DNA of 64,000 bases, from assembly GCA_001899315.1 (NCBI GenBank), contig MOYA01000002.1, positions 21,966 to 85,965 on the forward strand, given 5' to 3'. The position numbers were made by a program, and so were the translations under genes. The DNA is from Candidatus Obscuribacter phosphatis (GTDB lineage Bacteria; Cyanobacteriota; Vampirovibrionia; Obscuribacterales; Obscuribacteraceae). Below are positions 1 through 8,235 of this stretch, piece by piece. The notes beneath the pieces were generated by a model. The model searched no databases and had not been told where the DNA came from. It saw nothing but the letters and a program-made list of their open reading frames with translations. Numbering within the stretch: the stretch's first letter is position 1; each line of letters begins with the position of its first letter.

Positions 1-26
1 TCATCAGCTTATGGATGCTCAGTCAA

Positions 27-365
27 TTAAGATTTGAGCAGTTCGCCCTCGGCGTCTGAAGCCAGGTCGGCGATGATCATGCGGGCGCGGTGGCTCATTT
101 CTTTAGCCTGGGTCAATTCGTCCATTTCTTCCTTGAGAATGGAAAATTGCATCAATACATGGGCTAAGACTATGTTCTTGCTACCCAGTCTAGCCTCGAT
201 CATCGAAACTGCACCTTCATAGCAGGCGGAGGCGTCTTCCCAGTTTCCACTTTGTTGGCTTTCTTTGGCTCTAGCCAGTAAGAGTTTCCAGGCTAGGGTT
301 CTTTCGGTATCTTGGGGCTCAGGTTGGGTTCTTCTAAGGGCAGATTTGAAATTGTCTATGTTCAT
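27..365 (-). CDS. small helical protein of unknown function
   Basis: Encodes 112 residues beginning MNIDNFKSALRR. The middle (about residues 25-65) has a TPR-like helix pair with a WKLLLARAKESQQSGNWEDA pattern, and the protein is rich in Ala, Glu and Met. There is no signal peptide or membrane segment, so it is probably cytoplasmic. The ATG at 365 is the only reasonable start, and the ribosome binding site is weak. Many window genes carry TPRs, so this may be a single-TPR adaptor, but no family is recognised. It is convergent with nothing on its left because the window ends there. Confidence 0.6.
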   Translation of the reverse strand: MNIDNFKSALRRTQPEPQDTERTLAWKLLLARAKESQQSGNWEDASACYEGAVSMIEARLGSKNIVLAHVLMQFSILKEEMDELTQAKEMSHRARMIIADLASDAEGELLKS

Positions 366-595
366 TGCTTGCCTGCCTTGAGTTGCCTGCCTTGAATTGG
401 CTGAAATACTATCGAGAACCTCAATCCAATAAGTCTCATATACCCAGGCTACTATAGTCTAACGCCGCTATCACAAAGACTTGCGGGGTTTTCTTTTGTA
501 AAAGTAATTGCAATGCCAGCTTCTCAATTTCTTGGCAAAACAGTGGCTTTGGTAATACTCTTTTACGTTGTGCTTATTAGAGGCGATCACGATCA

Positions 596-859
596 ATGTT
601 GCGCGTAGAAGTTTTTTCCGGTCCATATTGTCCGTATTGTGAAAAGGCAAAAGCCTTACTGAGAAAGAAAAAAGTGACATTTGAAGAATTCGACGTAAAG
701 GCTGACAGTGCTAAATTTGCCGAGATGTTTGAGCGCAGCAAAGGTCGCAAAACCATCCCTCAGATATTTATCAACGGCGAGCACATCGGCGGCTGCGACG
801 ACCTTTATGCTCTAGATGGGCAGGGTCGCTTAGATGCTTTACTCAACGGTCAAAATTAG
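596..859 (+). CDS. grxC: glutaredoxin 3 (GrxC type)
   Basis: An 87-residue dithiol glutaredoxin. The active site CPYC is at residues 12-15 (GPYCPYC), followed by the TIPQIFINGEHIGGCDD stretch that carries the cis-Pro and the glutathione-binding GG-D element. Known role: reduction of disulfides and glutathionylated proteins in the cytoplasm, with electrons from glutathione. The length is normal for the family. The ATG at 596 follows GAGG about 12 bases upstream. It stands alone, divergent from the gene at 27-365. An extra Cys follows the GG motif, as in some GrxC proteins. Confidence 0.93.
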   Translation: MLRVEVFSGPYCPYCEKAKALLRKKKVTFEEFDVKADSAKFAEMFERSKGRKTIPQIFINGEHIGGCDDLYALDGQGRLDALLNGQN

Positions 860-1215
860 TCAATCTTCTTTCACTGGCGATTTGTTGTTTCTTGCTGCTG
901 AGCGAGAAACGCTATGGCGATTTTTTGAGGGACTCTTTAAATGGCCCTGCCTTGATTTTCTGCCAAATGCCCCAATCTTCCTCAAATCTTCCTCAAATCT
1001 TCTTGTATAAGGCTCTTTAGTAAGCTCATACTCTGATTGTACTTTTCACTTCGAACCTAGCTGCAGGATTACCAAGAAAGCCCTTTCGGCAGACATAGTC
1101 TCGGTCAATATCACCAAGTAGGCATCATTGCGATGTCTATAATCTCTCTGCTTGATTCGAACTGAATACTTACACCTTAACGCTGCTTTTGCGGCACTTT
1201 CCATACTGAGGATTT
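860..1215. other. intergenic spacer, no gene seen
   Basis: These 356 bases between grxC and the outer-membrane gene contain no convincing ORF. A short direct repeat of CTCAAATCTTC occurs around 980-1003. A GGCGATTT element is repeated near 879 and 917, the second copy followed by a T-run that may help end grxC transcription. The promoter of the next gene must lie here, but I cannot place it. Confidence 0.5.
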
Positions 1216-2664
1216 ATGAAAATGATGCCATTGCGCCAATCGGGGCGTAAGCTTTTTTGTGGCGCGCTAATACTTGGGCCTCTAGCCTGGTCGACGGCTG
1301 TGACTGGCGCTGAATCAGATCACTCTCATCACTCAGAGCACTCGGGACACTCAGAGCACTCAGAGCACTCGGGACACTCAGGTCATTCGGGGAATATAAA
1401 TTCACCACCGGTGATGCCTTCGCAGTTTGGCGGACCCTATCAATCTATGGGAGCCTTAGGCTCGGGTACGGCGCTTGTACCGGCTGATAGTCCTGGGTAT
1501 ATGTGGCATTTTAATTTGCCTTTTGGCGATCAAGAAGACCAGAGCTGCATGGCTCACGGCGAGTTCAAGTTGAGCTTGAACAGTCAAGGTGGACCACGCG
1601 GTGTCAGCGCTTTTCAGTCGCAGAACTGGCTTATGTCGATGTGCGAATTCAGGCTTTCTGAGACTAGTGCCCTGATGTTCAGGGGCATGTTCACCTTTGA
1701 GCCCTGGACATCTCGCGCCGGAGGCTTTCCCCAACTGTTTCAGAGCGGCGAAAGCTATCGAGGACAGTCAATTATTGATGCCCAGCATCCCCATAACTTT
1801 GTCTCCGAGCTTTCGCTAGGCTTTACTCAGGCTCTCAGCGAAAGCTTTCGATATTACATCTATCTTGGTTTTCCGGGTGATCGAGAGGACGGTCCGCCAG
1901 CTTTTATGCACCGCCCTTCCGCTATGGAAAACCCAGCCGTGCCTCTCAGCCATCATGCCCATGATGCCGGGCACATCACCAACGGCGTGCTTTCGCTTGG
2001 TTTTGACTATGAAAAACTGCGCTTCGGCGTATCGGCTTTTCATGGTCGCGAACCTGGTGAAGACCGTTTGGCAATCGATATTGGTGGCTTTGACAGCTAC
2101 TCTATGCGTCTGCAATATATGCCCAGCGAAAATTGGGTTTTCGGCGCCTCTTATGCCCATGTTCACAACCCCGAAACCCTGCACCCGGGCGATCTCGAAC
2201 GTTTCACCGCCTTTGCCTTATATGGTCGGCGCTTTGATAACGGTTATCTGGCTCTCTCAACAGTTTTCGGCAAGAACATCGAAAAACACGGCGGTCAGAC
2301 AGGCGGTCTGATCGAGGGCAGTTTCAACTTTGAAGACAGGCATTATCTCTATAGTCGTATCGAGTATGTAGATAAATCGGGTTTAGGCGGCACAAACGTC
2401 TTTGGAAAGCCGGGTCTATCTGCTTTCGAGCACGACGAACACGACAAATACAACGAAGATGCCCATCTTGAGCTGGAAAAGAGCGCTCTTGTCGGTGCTT
2501 TTACTTTTGGTTATGCCTACGATGTCTATGCATCCAGCTCGCTAAGAGTAGGTCTGGGTGCCGATGTCACTTTCTATGACATACCGCGTCAGTTGTCGCC
2601 TGTTTACGGCGACCCTGTTTCATTCATGCTCAATATCAGAATCAGGCCGGGCCGCACTTTCTGA
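1216..2664 (+). CDS. His-rich outer-membrane beta-barrel protein
   Basis: Encodes 482 residues. Residues 1-32 form a signal peptide. A histidine-serine-glutamate tract follows at about residues 35-58 (repeated HSEHSGHS units), built from tandem DNA repeats at about 1318-1392. The rest has alternating amphipathic strands with Tyr, Phe and Trp, and the protein ends in Phe, as outer-membrane barrels do. A DAQHPHN motif at residues 188-194 is shared with barrel proteins often found near metal-efflux genes (established knowledge, not checked here). It is probably an outer-membrane protein; the His tract could bind Zn, Cu or Ni in the periplasm. The ATG at 1216 has GAGG 5 bases upstream. It is followed closely by a small membrane protein gene. 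Confidence 0.75.
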   Translation: MKMMPLRQSGRKLFCGALILGPLAWSTAVTGAESDHSHHSEHSGHSEHSEHSGHSGHSGNINSPPVMPSQFGGPYQSMGALGSGTALVPADSPGYMWHFNLPFGDQEDQSCMAHGEFKLSLNSQGGPRGVSAFQSQNWLMSMCEFRLSETSALMFRGMFTFEPWTSRAGGFPQLFQSGESYRGQSIIDAQHPHNFVSELSLGFTQALSESFRYYIYLGFPGDREDGPPAFMHRPSAMENPAVPLSHHAHDAGHITNGVLSLGFDYEKLRFGVSAFHGREPGEDRLAIDIGGFDSYSMRLQYMPSENWVFGASYAHVHNPETLHPGDLERFTAFALYGRRFDNGYLALSTVFGKNIEKHGGQTGGLIEGSFNFEDRHYLYSRIEYVDKSGLGGTNVFGKPGLSAFEHDEHDKYNEDAHLELEKSALVGAFTFGYAYDVYASSSLRVGLGADVTFYDIPRQLSPVYGDPVSFMLNIRIRPGRTF

Positions 2665-2692
2665 GCTTGGGCGCTGCCAAAGAGGAAAAACT

Positions 2693-2926
2693 ATGCACAT
2701 CGATCTTGCTTCGCTCATCGTCGCCGTCATCATCGTCTACATTATCTTGCAAGTCTTAAGAAGGGCAAGCGCCATGGTGGTAAATATGGTGCTCTTTATC
2801 TTATTGCTTGCCATTCTCATGCCCTACGAGACCCGCTCTCTGGTCAGTGGTCTAGCCGGTCTCATCGTCGAGCTTTTGCACAGGCTTATGTACGTCTTTT
2901 CGGGCGCTTTTACCCCCGGACGTTAA
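2693..2926 (+). CDS. small membrane protein, two helices
   Basis: A 77-residue protein starting at the ATG at 2693, with AGAGG 6-7 bases upstream; a longer in-frame reading from 2558 overlaps the barrel gene and has no such site. Two hydrophobic segments (about residues 5-22 and 29-46) suggest a small inner-membrane protein with the C-terminal third forming another amphipathic helix. It lies 28 bases after the barrel gene and 51 bases before the thiolase gene, so it may be co-transcribed with either. No family is recognised. Confidence 0.7.
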   Translation: MHIDLASLIVAVIIVYIILQVLRRASAMVVNMVLFILLLAILMPYETRSLVSGLAGLIVELLHRLMYVFSGAFTPGR

Positions 2927-2977
2927 TAGTCGCCGAGCATTCCCTCAAACAAGCAAAAACTAAACCAGGAGAAAACT

Positions 2978-4243
2978 ATGAACACTCCAAAGAAAGTACT
3001 GATAGGTGCCTATGTGCGCACACCAATCGGTAAAGTGGGCGGCAAGTTGTCGCGTCTTGAAGCCTCGGACATGGTCGCCCATGTGCTGAAGAGCGCCACC
3101 CGCAGAGCCGGAATCAAAGACCTCAGTCTCATTGATTTGATTGTCGCCGGTCATGCCGTACAGAGTTATTTCGAACCAAATACGGCTCGTGTATCGGCTC
3201 AGAAAGCCGGCTTGCCCGACAATATCACGGCCTATACCATTCAGCATCAATGCGCTTCCGGCATCAATGCCGCTCATGCTGTTTGGTCGGCTTTGCGCCA
3301 GGGCGAGGCCGCTCTTGGTATCGCCTGTGGTGTAGAATCTATGTCGCTGCCGCCTTTGATTGTCTCGGGTAAAGAGCGCTATAGTGGCTTGAACCGCTGG
3401 CTGACCAGTCGCTCGCCCAAATTTTTGCGCAAGATGTTTAAGACCTATGGTCCTCTGCCCTTCTTTGGTCTGGCTGAAAGCGGCTTGGGACCAATGAAGC
3501 AGTCGAAAGACCCGGCAGTTTTGAACATGATCAAAACCGCCCAGATAGTTGGCGATCTGATGGATATCACCCGTCAGGAAGCGGACGAATTTGCCGCTCG
3601 CAGTCAGTATAATGCCCTTGCTGCTATGGCGAGCGGCAGGCTGGCGGCTGAAATCGAACCGCTTTCTATTCCCGGTGTCGGTCTGGTCGAGCATGACGAA
3701 TTCCCTCGTCAGACCTCGGTCGAGACCTTGGCCAAACTGCCCGAAACAGCCCGCTCGCGGGTGGTCACTGCCGGCAATGCAAGCGGCATGGGTGACGGCG
3801 CTTGTGCTCTTGTGCTCGTCACAGAAGACCTGGCCGAGCAACTTGGTATTGTGCCCTTGGCCGAACTGGTCGATGTCGTGCTTACAGGGCGGCATGCGCT
3901 TACCATGGGGCTTGGCCCGGTTGATGCAGTCAACGAACTGCTTGGCCGCAATGCGCTTGCCGTAAGCGACATCGGCTATTGGGAATTGAATGAAGCTTTT
4001 GCCGCCCAGGCTCTGGCTTGCATTCATCGACTCGGTATCGATATCGAGAAAGTCAATCGCAATGGCGGTGGTGTCTCGCTTAGTCATCCGCTGGGCATGA
4101 CGGGCGCGCGCATCATCGGCACCGGTGCTCTCGAACTGTCCTTGACCGGTCAAGAGTTTGCCGTAGCCACCCTCTGCGTCGGCGGTGGGCAAGGTGCTGC
4201 CGCCCTCATCAAAGCTTACAAAAACAACTCACAGGTGAAATAA
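2978..4243 (+). CDS. fadA: acetyl-CoA acyltransferase (thiolase, FadA/FadI type)
   Basis: A 421-residue thiolase that catalyses CoA-dependent cleavage of 3-ketoacyl-CoA, the last step of fatty acid beta-oxidation. The nucleophile Cys92 is in QHQCASG. The C-terminal catalytic pair is His370 (GGGVSLSHPLG) and Cys400 (LCVGGGQG). The length fits FadI-like thiolases. The start ATG follows a strong CCAGGAG. The multifunctional partner gene begins one base after its stop, so the pair forms an operon. The order thiolase then hydratase/dehydrogenase matches fadIJ. An acetoacetyl-CoA-forming role cannot be excluded from sequence. Confidence 0.92.
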   Translation: MNTPKKVLIGAYVRTPIGKVGGKLSRLEASDMVAHVLKSATRRAGIKDLSLIDLIVAGHAVQSYFEPNTARVSAQKAGLPDNITAYTIQHQCASGINAAHAVWSALRQGEAALGIACGVESMSLPPLIVSGKERYSGLNRWLTSRSPKFLRKMFKTYGPLPFFGLAESGLGPMKQSKDPAVLNMIKTAQIVGDLMDITRQEADEFAARSQYNALAAMASGRLAAEIEPLSIPGVGLVEHDEFPRQTSVETLAKLPETARSRVVTAGNASGMGDGACALVLVTEDLAEQLGIVPLAELVDVVLTGRHALTMGLGPVDAVNELLGRNALAVSDIGYWELNEAFAAQALACIHRLGIDIEKVNRNGGGVSLSHPLGMTGARIIGTGALELSLTGQEFAVATLCVGGGQGAAALIKAYKNNSQVK

Positions 4244-4244
4244 A

Positions 4245-6644
4245 ATGACTACTACAACAATGGCAAAGACTGACAGCGGCTGCGGTTGCAACTTAGAGAC
4301 GTCAGCTGGGGCTGCCCCGGTCAGCTGGAAGTATTTTCGTTTAGAAGTACGCGAAAACGGTGTCGGCATTATCTGGTTCAGCGTGCCCGGCAAGGTCAAC
4401 TTGCTTAAACTTGATGCCGTTTATGAGCTTGAGAAAGTGCTCGACTATTTGGCTAAACGCCAAGATCTGAAGGGCTTTGTTTTGGCATCGCCCAGCCCCG
4501 AGAACTTCATCGCCGGTGCAGACATCACCGAGATCAACCAGCTGCAAGAAACTTCTGAGGCAGAAGTCTATCGTATGCTCGAGCGCGCCAAGCTAATTCT
4601 CGCTAAGATTCCTGCTTTGGGCAAGCCTTTTGTGGCGGCCATCGATGGACCTTGCAAGGGCGGCGGGCTGGAACTGGCACTCTGGTGCACGCACCGTCTT
4701 GCTTCTACCAGTGCTAAGACTGCCTTGGCTTTGCCCGAGGTGCGACTGGGTCTTTTGCCTGGCTTTGGCGGTGCCGTTATTTTGCCCCGTCTAGTGGAGC
4801 CTGCCGAAGCCGTCAAGATTATTTCCAGCGGCATCGATGTCAATGCTCAAGAGGCTTGGCGCCTGGGTTTGGTCGATGAAGCCGTGGCTCAGGCGCTTTT
4901 GCTGGCTAAGGCCGAAGCAGTGGCCCTTGGTGAAGAGACCATCGACTTTGTCGACAGTGATACCGGTCGTGCTTATGCAGCCAAGGCGGCAAAAAATAAG
5001 AAACCGGCTTTGAGTGAGCGTTTCGCCTCTGGCATGCTGCGTGTCAAAGGCGGCGGCGCCCTGAAAAGCAAGGTGGCCACTTTTGCCCACAATATTCCTA
5101 AGTCATCGATTGTGGCCACAGTGAAGGCGATGTCGCGCGGTTATGATGCCCCGGCCATTGCCGCCGACTGCGCTCTTAGATGTCTAGATATGCCTTTTGA
5201 TAAGGCTTTGGCCTATGAGTCGGCGGTCTTTGCCAAACGCACTCAGACCAATGAAGCCCGCAATCTGGTCGACATGTTTATCGACCGCAGTCAAGCTAAA
5301 AAGCTTGCCGGTGAGGCAGCGCCTTATGCTGTTAAATGTCTGGGTGTTGTCGGCTCGGGCATCATGGGGCGAGAAATAGCCTTTGAAGCCTTGATGGCTG
5401 GCAGTATCGAGAAAGTGGTGCTGGTTGATGTAAAAGAGGAACTTTTGACAGCAGCAACTCAGCACATGGCCGCTTTGACCTCAGAGCGCGACAAGTCTGG
5501 CAAGATGAGCGAAGCTGAGGCTGCTGAAGCTCTTTCTAAGTTGCAAACAGCCACCGAATATAGTGCGCTCACCTGCTGCGATGCCATCATCGAAGCAATT
5601 CCTGAAAAGCTTGAATGGAAGCACGCTTGCTATAAGCGTATCGACAGTGAAATGGAAGCGGCCGGTCGCAGCGAGCCCTACTTTATCTTTTCGAATACGT
5701 CGGCGCTTTCGCTTGAGGCTCTGGCGCAAGGCGTCAAGTTCAAAGACCGCTTCAGCGGTATGCACTTCTTCAATCCGGTCAGCCGTATGGTTGGCGTGGA
5801 AATTCCAGCCACCACCCATACCAGCAAAGAAACCCTGGCTACTTCTATAGCTTTGGTGAGCGCTCTGGGCAAGTTGCCTCTGCCTTGCAAAGACTATCCT
5901 GGTTTTATCGTCAACGCTATTTTAGGCGCCGAACTTGTGGTGGCCGCGCATCTGCTCAACATGGGCGTTTCTGTAGAGTCGATAGACAAGGCTATGAAAA
6001 ATTTCGGCATGCCCATGGGTCCCATCGAGTTGATGGACTATGTTGGGCTGGATGTGGTGCTCAGTGTGGCCCGCACTCTGAACAGTGCCCACGGCGAACG
6101 TCTCGCTTTGCCTGAGGACAATATCGTCGGCAAGCTGGTTGAACAGGGCGCCTTGGGCAGAAAGAGCGGCAAGGGCTTTTATATCTGGCAGGGCGAAAAG
6201 GTGAAGAAGTCGGCGTTGCCGCCTCGCGGTGCTATGGCGAAAGTGCTTGGCAAAATCACCGGTGGTGGTGGCAAGCGCTTGCCCGTGCTCAATCCGGCAT
6301 TAAAAGAAATCGCTCCGGCACTCGGTAGCTTCCCCATGTGCGAAGAGGCGATTCGCGAGGTTTTGGTCGGTGCCATCGAGATGGAAGCGGTGCGTGTGCT
6401 GGAAGCCGGAGTGGTGGAGGAGCCCTTTTTGCTTGACCTGGCTTTCAAGGTGAGCACCGGCTTTACCATGTCTTTGGGTGGGCCGCTGAAGCATATCGAT
6501 CAGCGCGGGGTGAAAGCTTTTGCCGACCTCATGCGCGATATCTCTATCGGCAGTGGTAAGCCTGGTCAGAACTGGCGCCTGAACTTTGCACCAAGCAGGC
6601 TTTTGGAAGAATTGTCCGCTTCTCGCCGGAACATCTATTCATAG
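4245..6644 (+). CDS. fadB: fatty oxidation complex alpha subunit (enoyl-CoA hydratase / 3-hydroxyacyl-CoA dehydrogenase)
   Basis: A 799-residue bifunctional protein. The N-terminal crotonase domain (about residues 25-230) has the oxyanion-hole motif FIAGADITEI and GPCKGGGLELALWC, with the catalytic Glu in ALPEVRLGLLPGFGG. The central Rossmann domain starts at LGVVGSGIMG (GxGxxG for NAD). The dehydrogenase His lies in GMHFFNPVSRM, followed by KDYPGFIVNAIL. It performs hydration and NAD-dependent oxidation of acyl-CoA intermediates in the cytoplasm with the adjacent thiolase. The start ATG follows the thiolase stop by one base, with AGGTG inside the upstream gene. FadJ is an equally good name. 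Confidence 0.92.
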   Translation: MTTTTMAKTDSGCGCNLETSAGAAPVSWKYFRLEVRENGVGIIWFSVPGKVNLLKLDAVYELEKVLDYLAKRQDLKGFVLASPSPENFIAGADITEINQLQETSEAEVYRMLERAKLILAKIPALGKPFVAAIDGPCKGGGLELALWCTHRLASTSAKTALALPEVRLGLLPGFGGAVILPRLVEPAEAVKIISSGIDVNAQEAWRLGLVDEAVAQALLLAKAEAVALGEETIDFVDSDTGRAYAAKAAKNKKPALSERFASGMLRVKGGGALKSKVATFAHNIPKSSIVATVKAMSRGYDAPAIAADCALRCLDMPFDKALAYESAVFAKRTQTNEARNLVDMFIDRSQAKKLAGEAAPYAVKCLGVVGSGIMGREIAFEALMAGSIEKVVLVDVKEELLTAATQHMAALTSERDKSGKMSEAEAAEALSKLQTATEYSALTCCDAIIEAIPEKLEWKHACYKRIDSEMEAAGRSEPYFIFSNTSALSLEALAQGVKFKDRFSGMHFFNPVSRMVGVEIPATTHTSKETLATSIALVSALGKLPLPCKDYPGFIVNAILGAELVVAAHLLNMGVSVESIDKAMKNFGMPMGPIELMDYVGLDVVLSVARTLNSAHGERLALPEDNIVGKLVEQGALGRKSGKGFYIWQGEKVKKSALPPRGAMAKVLGKITGGGGKRLPVLNPALKEIAPALGSFPMCEEAIREVLVGAIEMEAVRVLEAGVVEEPFLLDLAFKVSTGFTMSLGGPLKHIDQRGVKAFADLMRDISIGSGKPGQNWRLNFAPSRLLEELSASRRNIYS

Positions 6645-6692
6645 TCATAATCATAAGCTCTTGAGGTGAGCTTTCTTCGCTAAATAGACTTG

Positions 6693-6738
6693 GGCAGCTG
6701 CTTGCGCTATGCAATCGGCTGCCTTTCTTTTCTTTTTT
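6693..6738 (+). terminator. Rho-independent terminator after fadB
   Basis: GGCAGC at 6693-6698 pairs with GCTGCC at 6718-6723, with a 19-base loop, followed by a T-rich run to 6738. It lies 49 bases after the fadB stop and ends the beta-oxidation operon before the convergent TPR gene. Confidence 0.7.
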
Positions 6739-6751
6739 GGGAATTAGAAAT

Positions 6752-6764
6752 AGACCGGTCGTCT
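6752..6764. promoter_or_regulatory. AGACCGGTCGTCT site, same as in the TetR promoter
   Basis: This 13-base sequence is identical to the element inside the TetR-operon promoter at 44824-44836. Here it sits between the 3' ends of two convergent genes, three bases from the stop of the TPR gene, so it has no obvious promoter to act on. It could be a chance copy, a decoy site, or part of an unannotated promoter. Confidence 0.4.
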
Positions 6765-6766
6765 GT

Positions 6767-8062
6767 CTAATCTTGATTAGGTAAGTTCTTATCAATGAAC
6801 TTACCGATCAGGTTGCCTTCTTCTTCGCCTTTTGGACTGACTATGGTCCAATCCAAAACATCTTTCTCGTAGACTGTCAGTGCTTGTCCATGCTTGTAGC
6901 CCGGCAGTCTCACCTCGCTAATGAGGATGCCGTCAATGCGGTCGCCGCTCCAGCTTTTGACAAGGACAAAGACTTGCTCAAACTTTTTATTCTGATCGTA
7001 TATTTTAGTGGTGATGCTAAATGTGTAACCTTTGGGCAGACCCTTGAGGAAGCGCCCTTTCGCTTCAGGCAAGGTTTTTCTCGCTTGGGCAATCAAGGGT
7101 TGAAAGAGCTTCTCAGAACTTAGATCAAGCTCCACTACTCGATCAGGCGGCGGTGCGCCTGGCACTCTAAAACCGAGAGATAGAGCCTTGTTTAGATCTT
7201 CATTCGCCAGTTCTTTTTCTTTTAGTTTGTGATGGCAGACTCCTCGCAAATAATAAATTCTACCAAGTTCAGCCTGCGAAACAGGCTTTCTCTCTCCGTG
7301 CGCAGCGGCTACTTCGAGCATCTTCAAGGCTTGGCTAAAATCTGCCATCGCTTCTTTTTCTTTGTTGATGCTAAGTTTAGCCAGCCCAGTCTCTTCTAAT
7401 AGTTCAACTCTAAGCAGGTCGGGCAGGGCGGCGTTTCTTATTGAATCACCGAGTTTGATGCACTCTTGGTACATTTTTAACTGCCCCAAGCATTCGGTCT
7501 TTAGGGCAAGAGCCAAGTTATGGTGCTGCTTAGTTTCTTTCATCGTCAATGCATCGGCTTGATCAAAATCAGCTATGGCCTCTTTAAATTGTCTCTGTGT
7601 CTTCTTTAGGCTGCCTCTGTTGAGATAGAGCCAGCTTTTGTCTTTATTGACGGCGATCGCTTGGTCATAATATTTGAGTGCCAAAGCGGCACTCTTTGGG
7701 TCAGATGTGTATGAGTGTATATAAGCTCTTTGAGCGAGCGCTTCCGGGCTTTTGCCGTCAAGCTTGAGGGCTTCTTCTATAGTATTAGATGCTAGTTGCT
7801 CTTTGCCCTGAGCGAAGTAATACTGGCAAAGAAGGGCGTAACAACGCACTCTTCTTGTGATTGGCTGTGCCTTGTTTTTGGCTGTTTCTTCCAGGCTTTT
7901 GGTATCGCCCTCAGTGACCTTGTCGCTGTGCATTTTCTCTTGCAGTTCTGCCAATTGGCTGTCGCTCAGATTTTTGCATTGTGCTAAGGGGGCAGCAAGG
8001 CTAAAGCTGTAGGCAAGCAGTAAAGAAAGTAAGGCTAGCGATCTGGCTTTGTGGTCTGGCAT
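6767..8062 (-). CDS. secreted TPR protein
   Basis: Encodes 431 residues with an N-terminal signal peptide (about residues 1-29). A series of TPR helices spans about residues 60-310, with motifs such as AIADFDQADAL and EAMADFSQALKML. A C-terminal domain (about 330-431) of beta-type sequence (YTFSITTKIYDQNKKFEQVFVLVKSW) has no assigned family. It is likely periplasmic or surface-exposed, and scaffolding is the usual TPR role. The ATG at 8062 has AAGGA 6-7 bases upstream. It is divergent from nothing nearby: the kinase gene upstream is on the same strand, 170 bases away. Confidence 0.8.
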   Translation of the reverse strand: MPDHKARSLALLSLLLAYSFSLAAPLAQCKNLSDSQLAELQEKMHSDKVTEGDTKSLEETAKNKAQPITRRVRCYALLCQYYFAQGKEQLASNTIEEALKLDGKSPEALAQRAYIHSYTSDPKSAALALKYYDQAIAVNKDKSWLYLNRGSLKKTQRQFKEAIADFDQADALTMKETKQHHNLALALKTECLGQLKMYQECIKLGDSIRNAALPDLLRVELLEETGLAKLSINKEKEAMADFSQALKMLEVAAAHGERKPVSQAELGRIYYLRGVCHHKLKEKELANEDLNKALSLGFRVPGAPPPDRVVELDLSSEKLFQPLIAQARKTLPEAKGRFLKGLPKGYTFSITTKIYDQNKKFEQVFVLVKSWSGDRIDGILISEVRLPGYKHGQALTVYEKDVLDWTIVSPKGEEEGNLIGKFIDKNLPNQD

Positions 8063-8151
8063 TTTGCTTCCTTCGGTTTTCGATCATGTTGGCATTCTAG
8101 TTGTGATTCTGGGCAGGTTATATGAGTGTTTAGATGAATTTTTACCTGATA

Positions 8152-8235
8152 ATTTATCCGAATACTTGTCTGGATATTTGTCCGAATATTTAGCTGGTTA
8201 TTTATCTGGTTATATAGCTGGTTATCTATGCTTAC
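8152..8235. repeat. seven tandem 12-bp degenerate repeats
   Basis: Units such as ATTTAGCTGGTT and ATTTATCTGGTT repeat in exact 12-base steps from 8152 to 8235. The last unit runs into the stop codon of the kinase gene at 8232. It fills the spacer between the kinase and the downstream TPR gene. The plus-strand reading would encode a Leu-Ser/Ala-Gly-Tyr repeat, but that frame overlaps the kinase gene and lacks a good start. Confidence 0.85.

Noticed and set aside
2960-4192. 410-residue minus-strand ORF opposite the thiolase gene
   Set aside because: The thiolase has complete catalytic motifs; the antisense frame has none and is a shadow from biased codon use.
6752-6764. Operator of the fad operon
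   Set aside because: It lies after the last gene of the operon, not upstream of its promoter, so control of fadA/fadB by it is unlikely.
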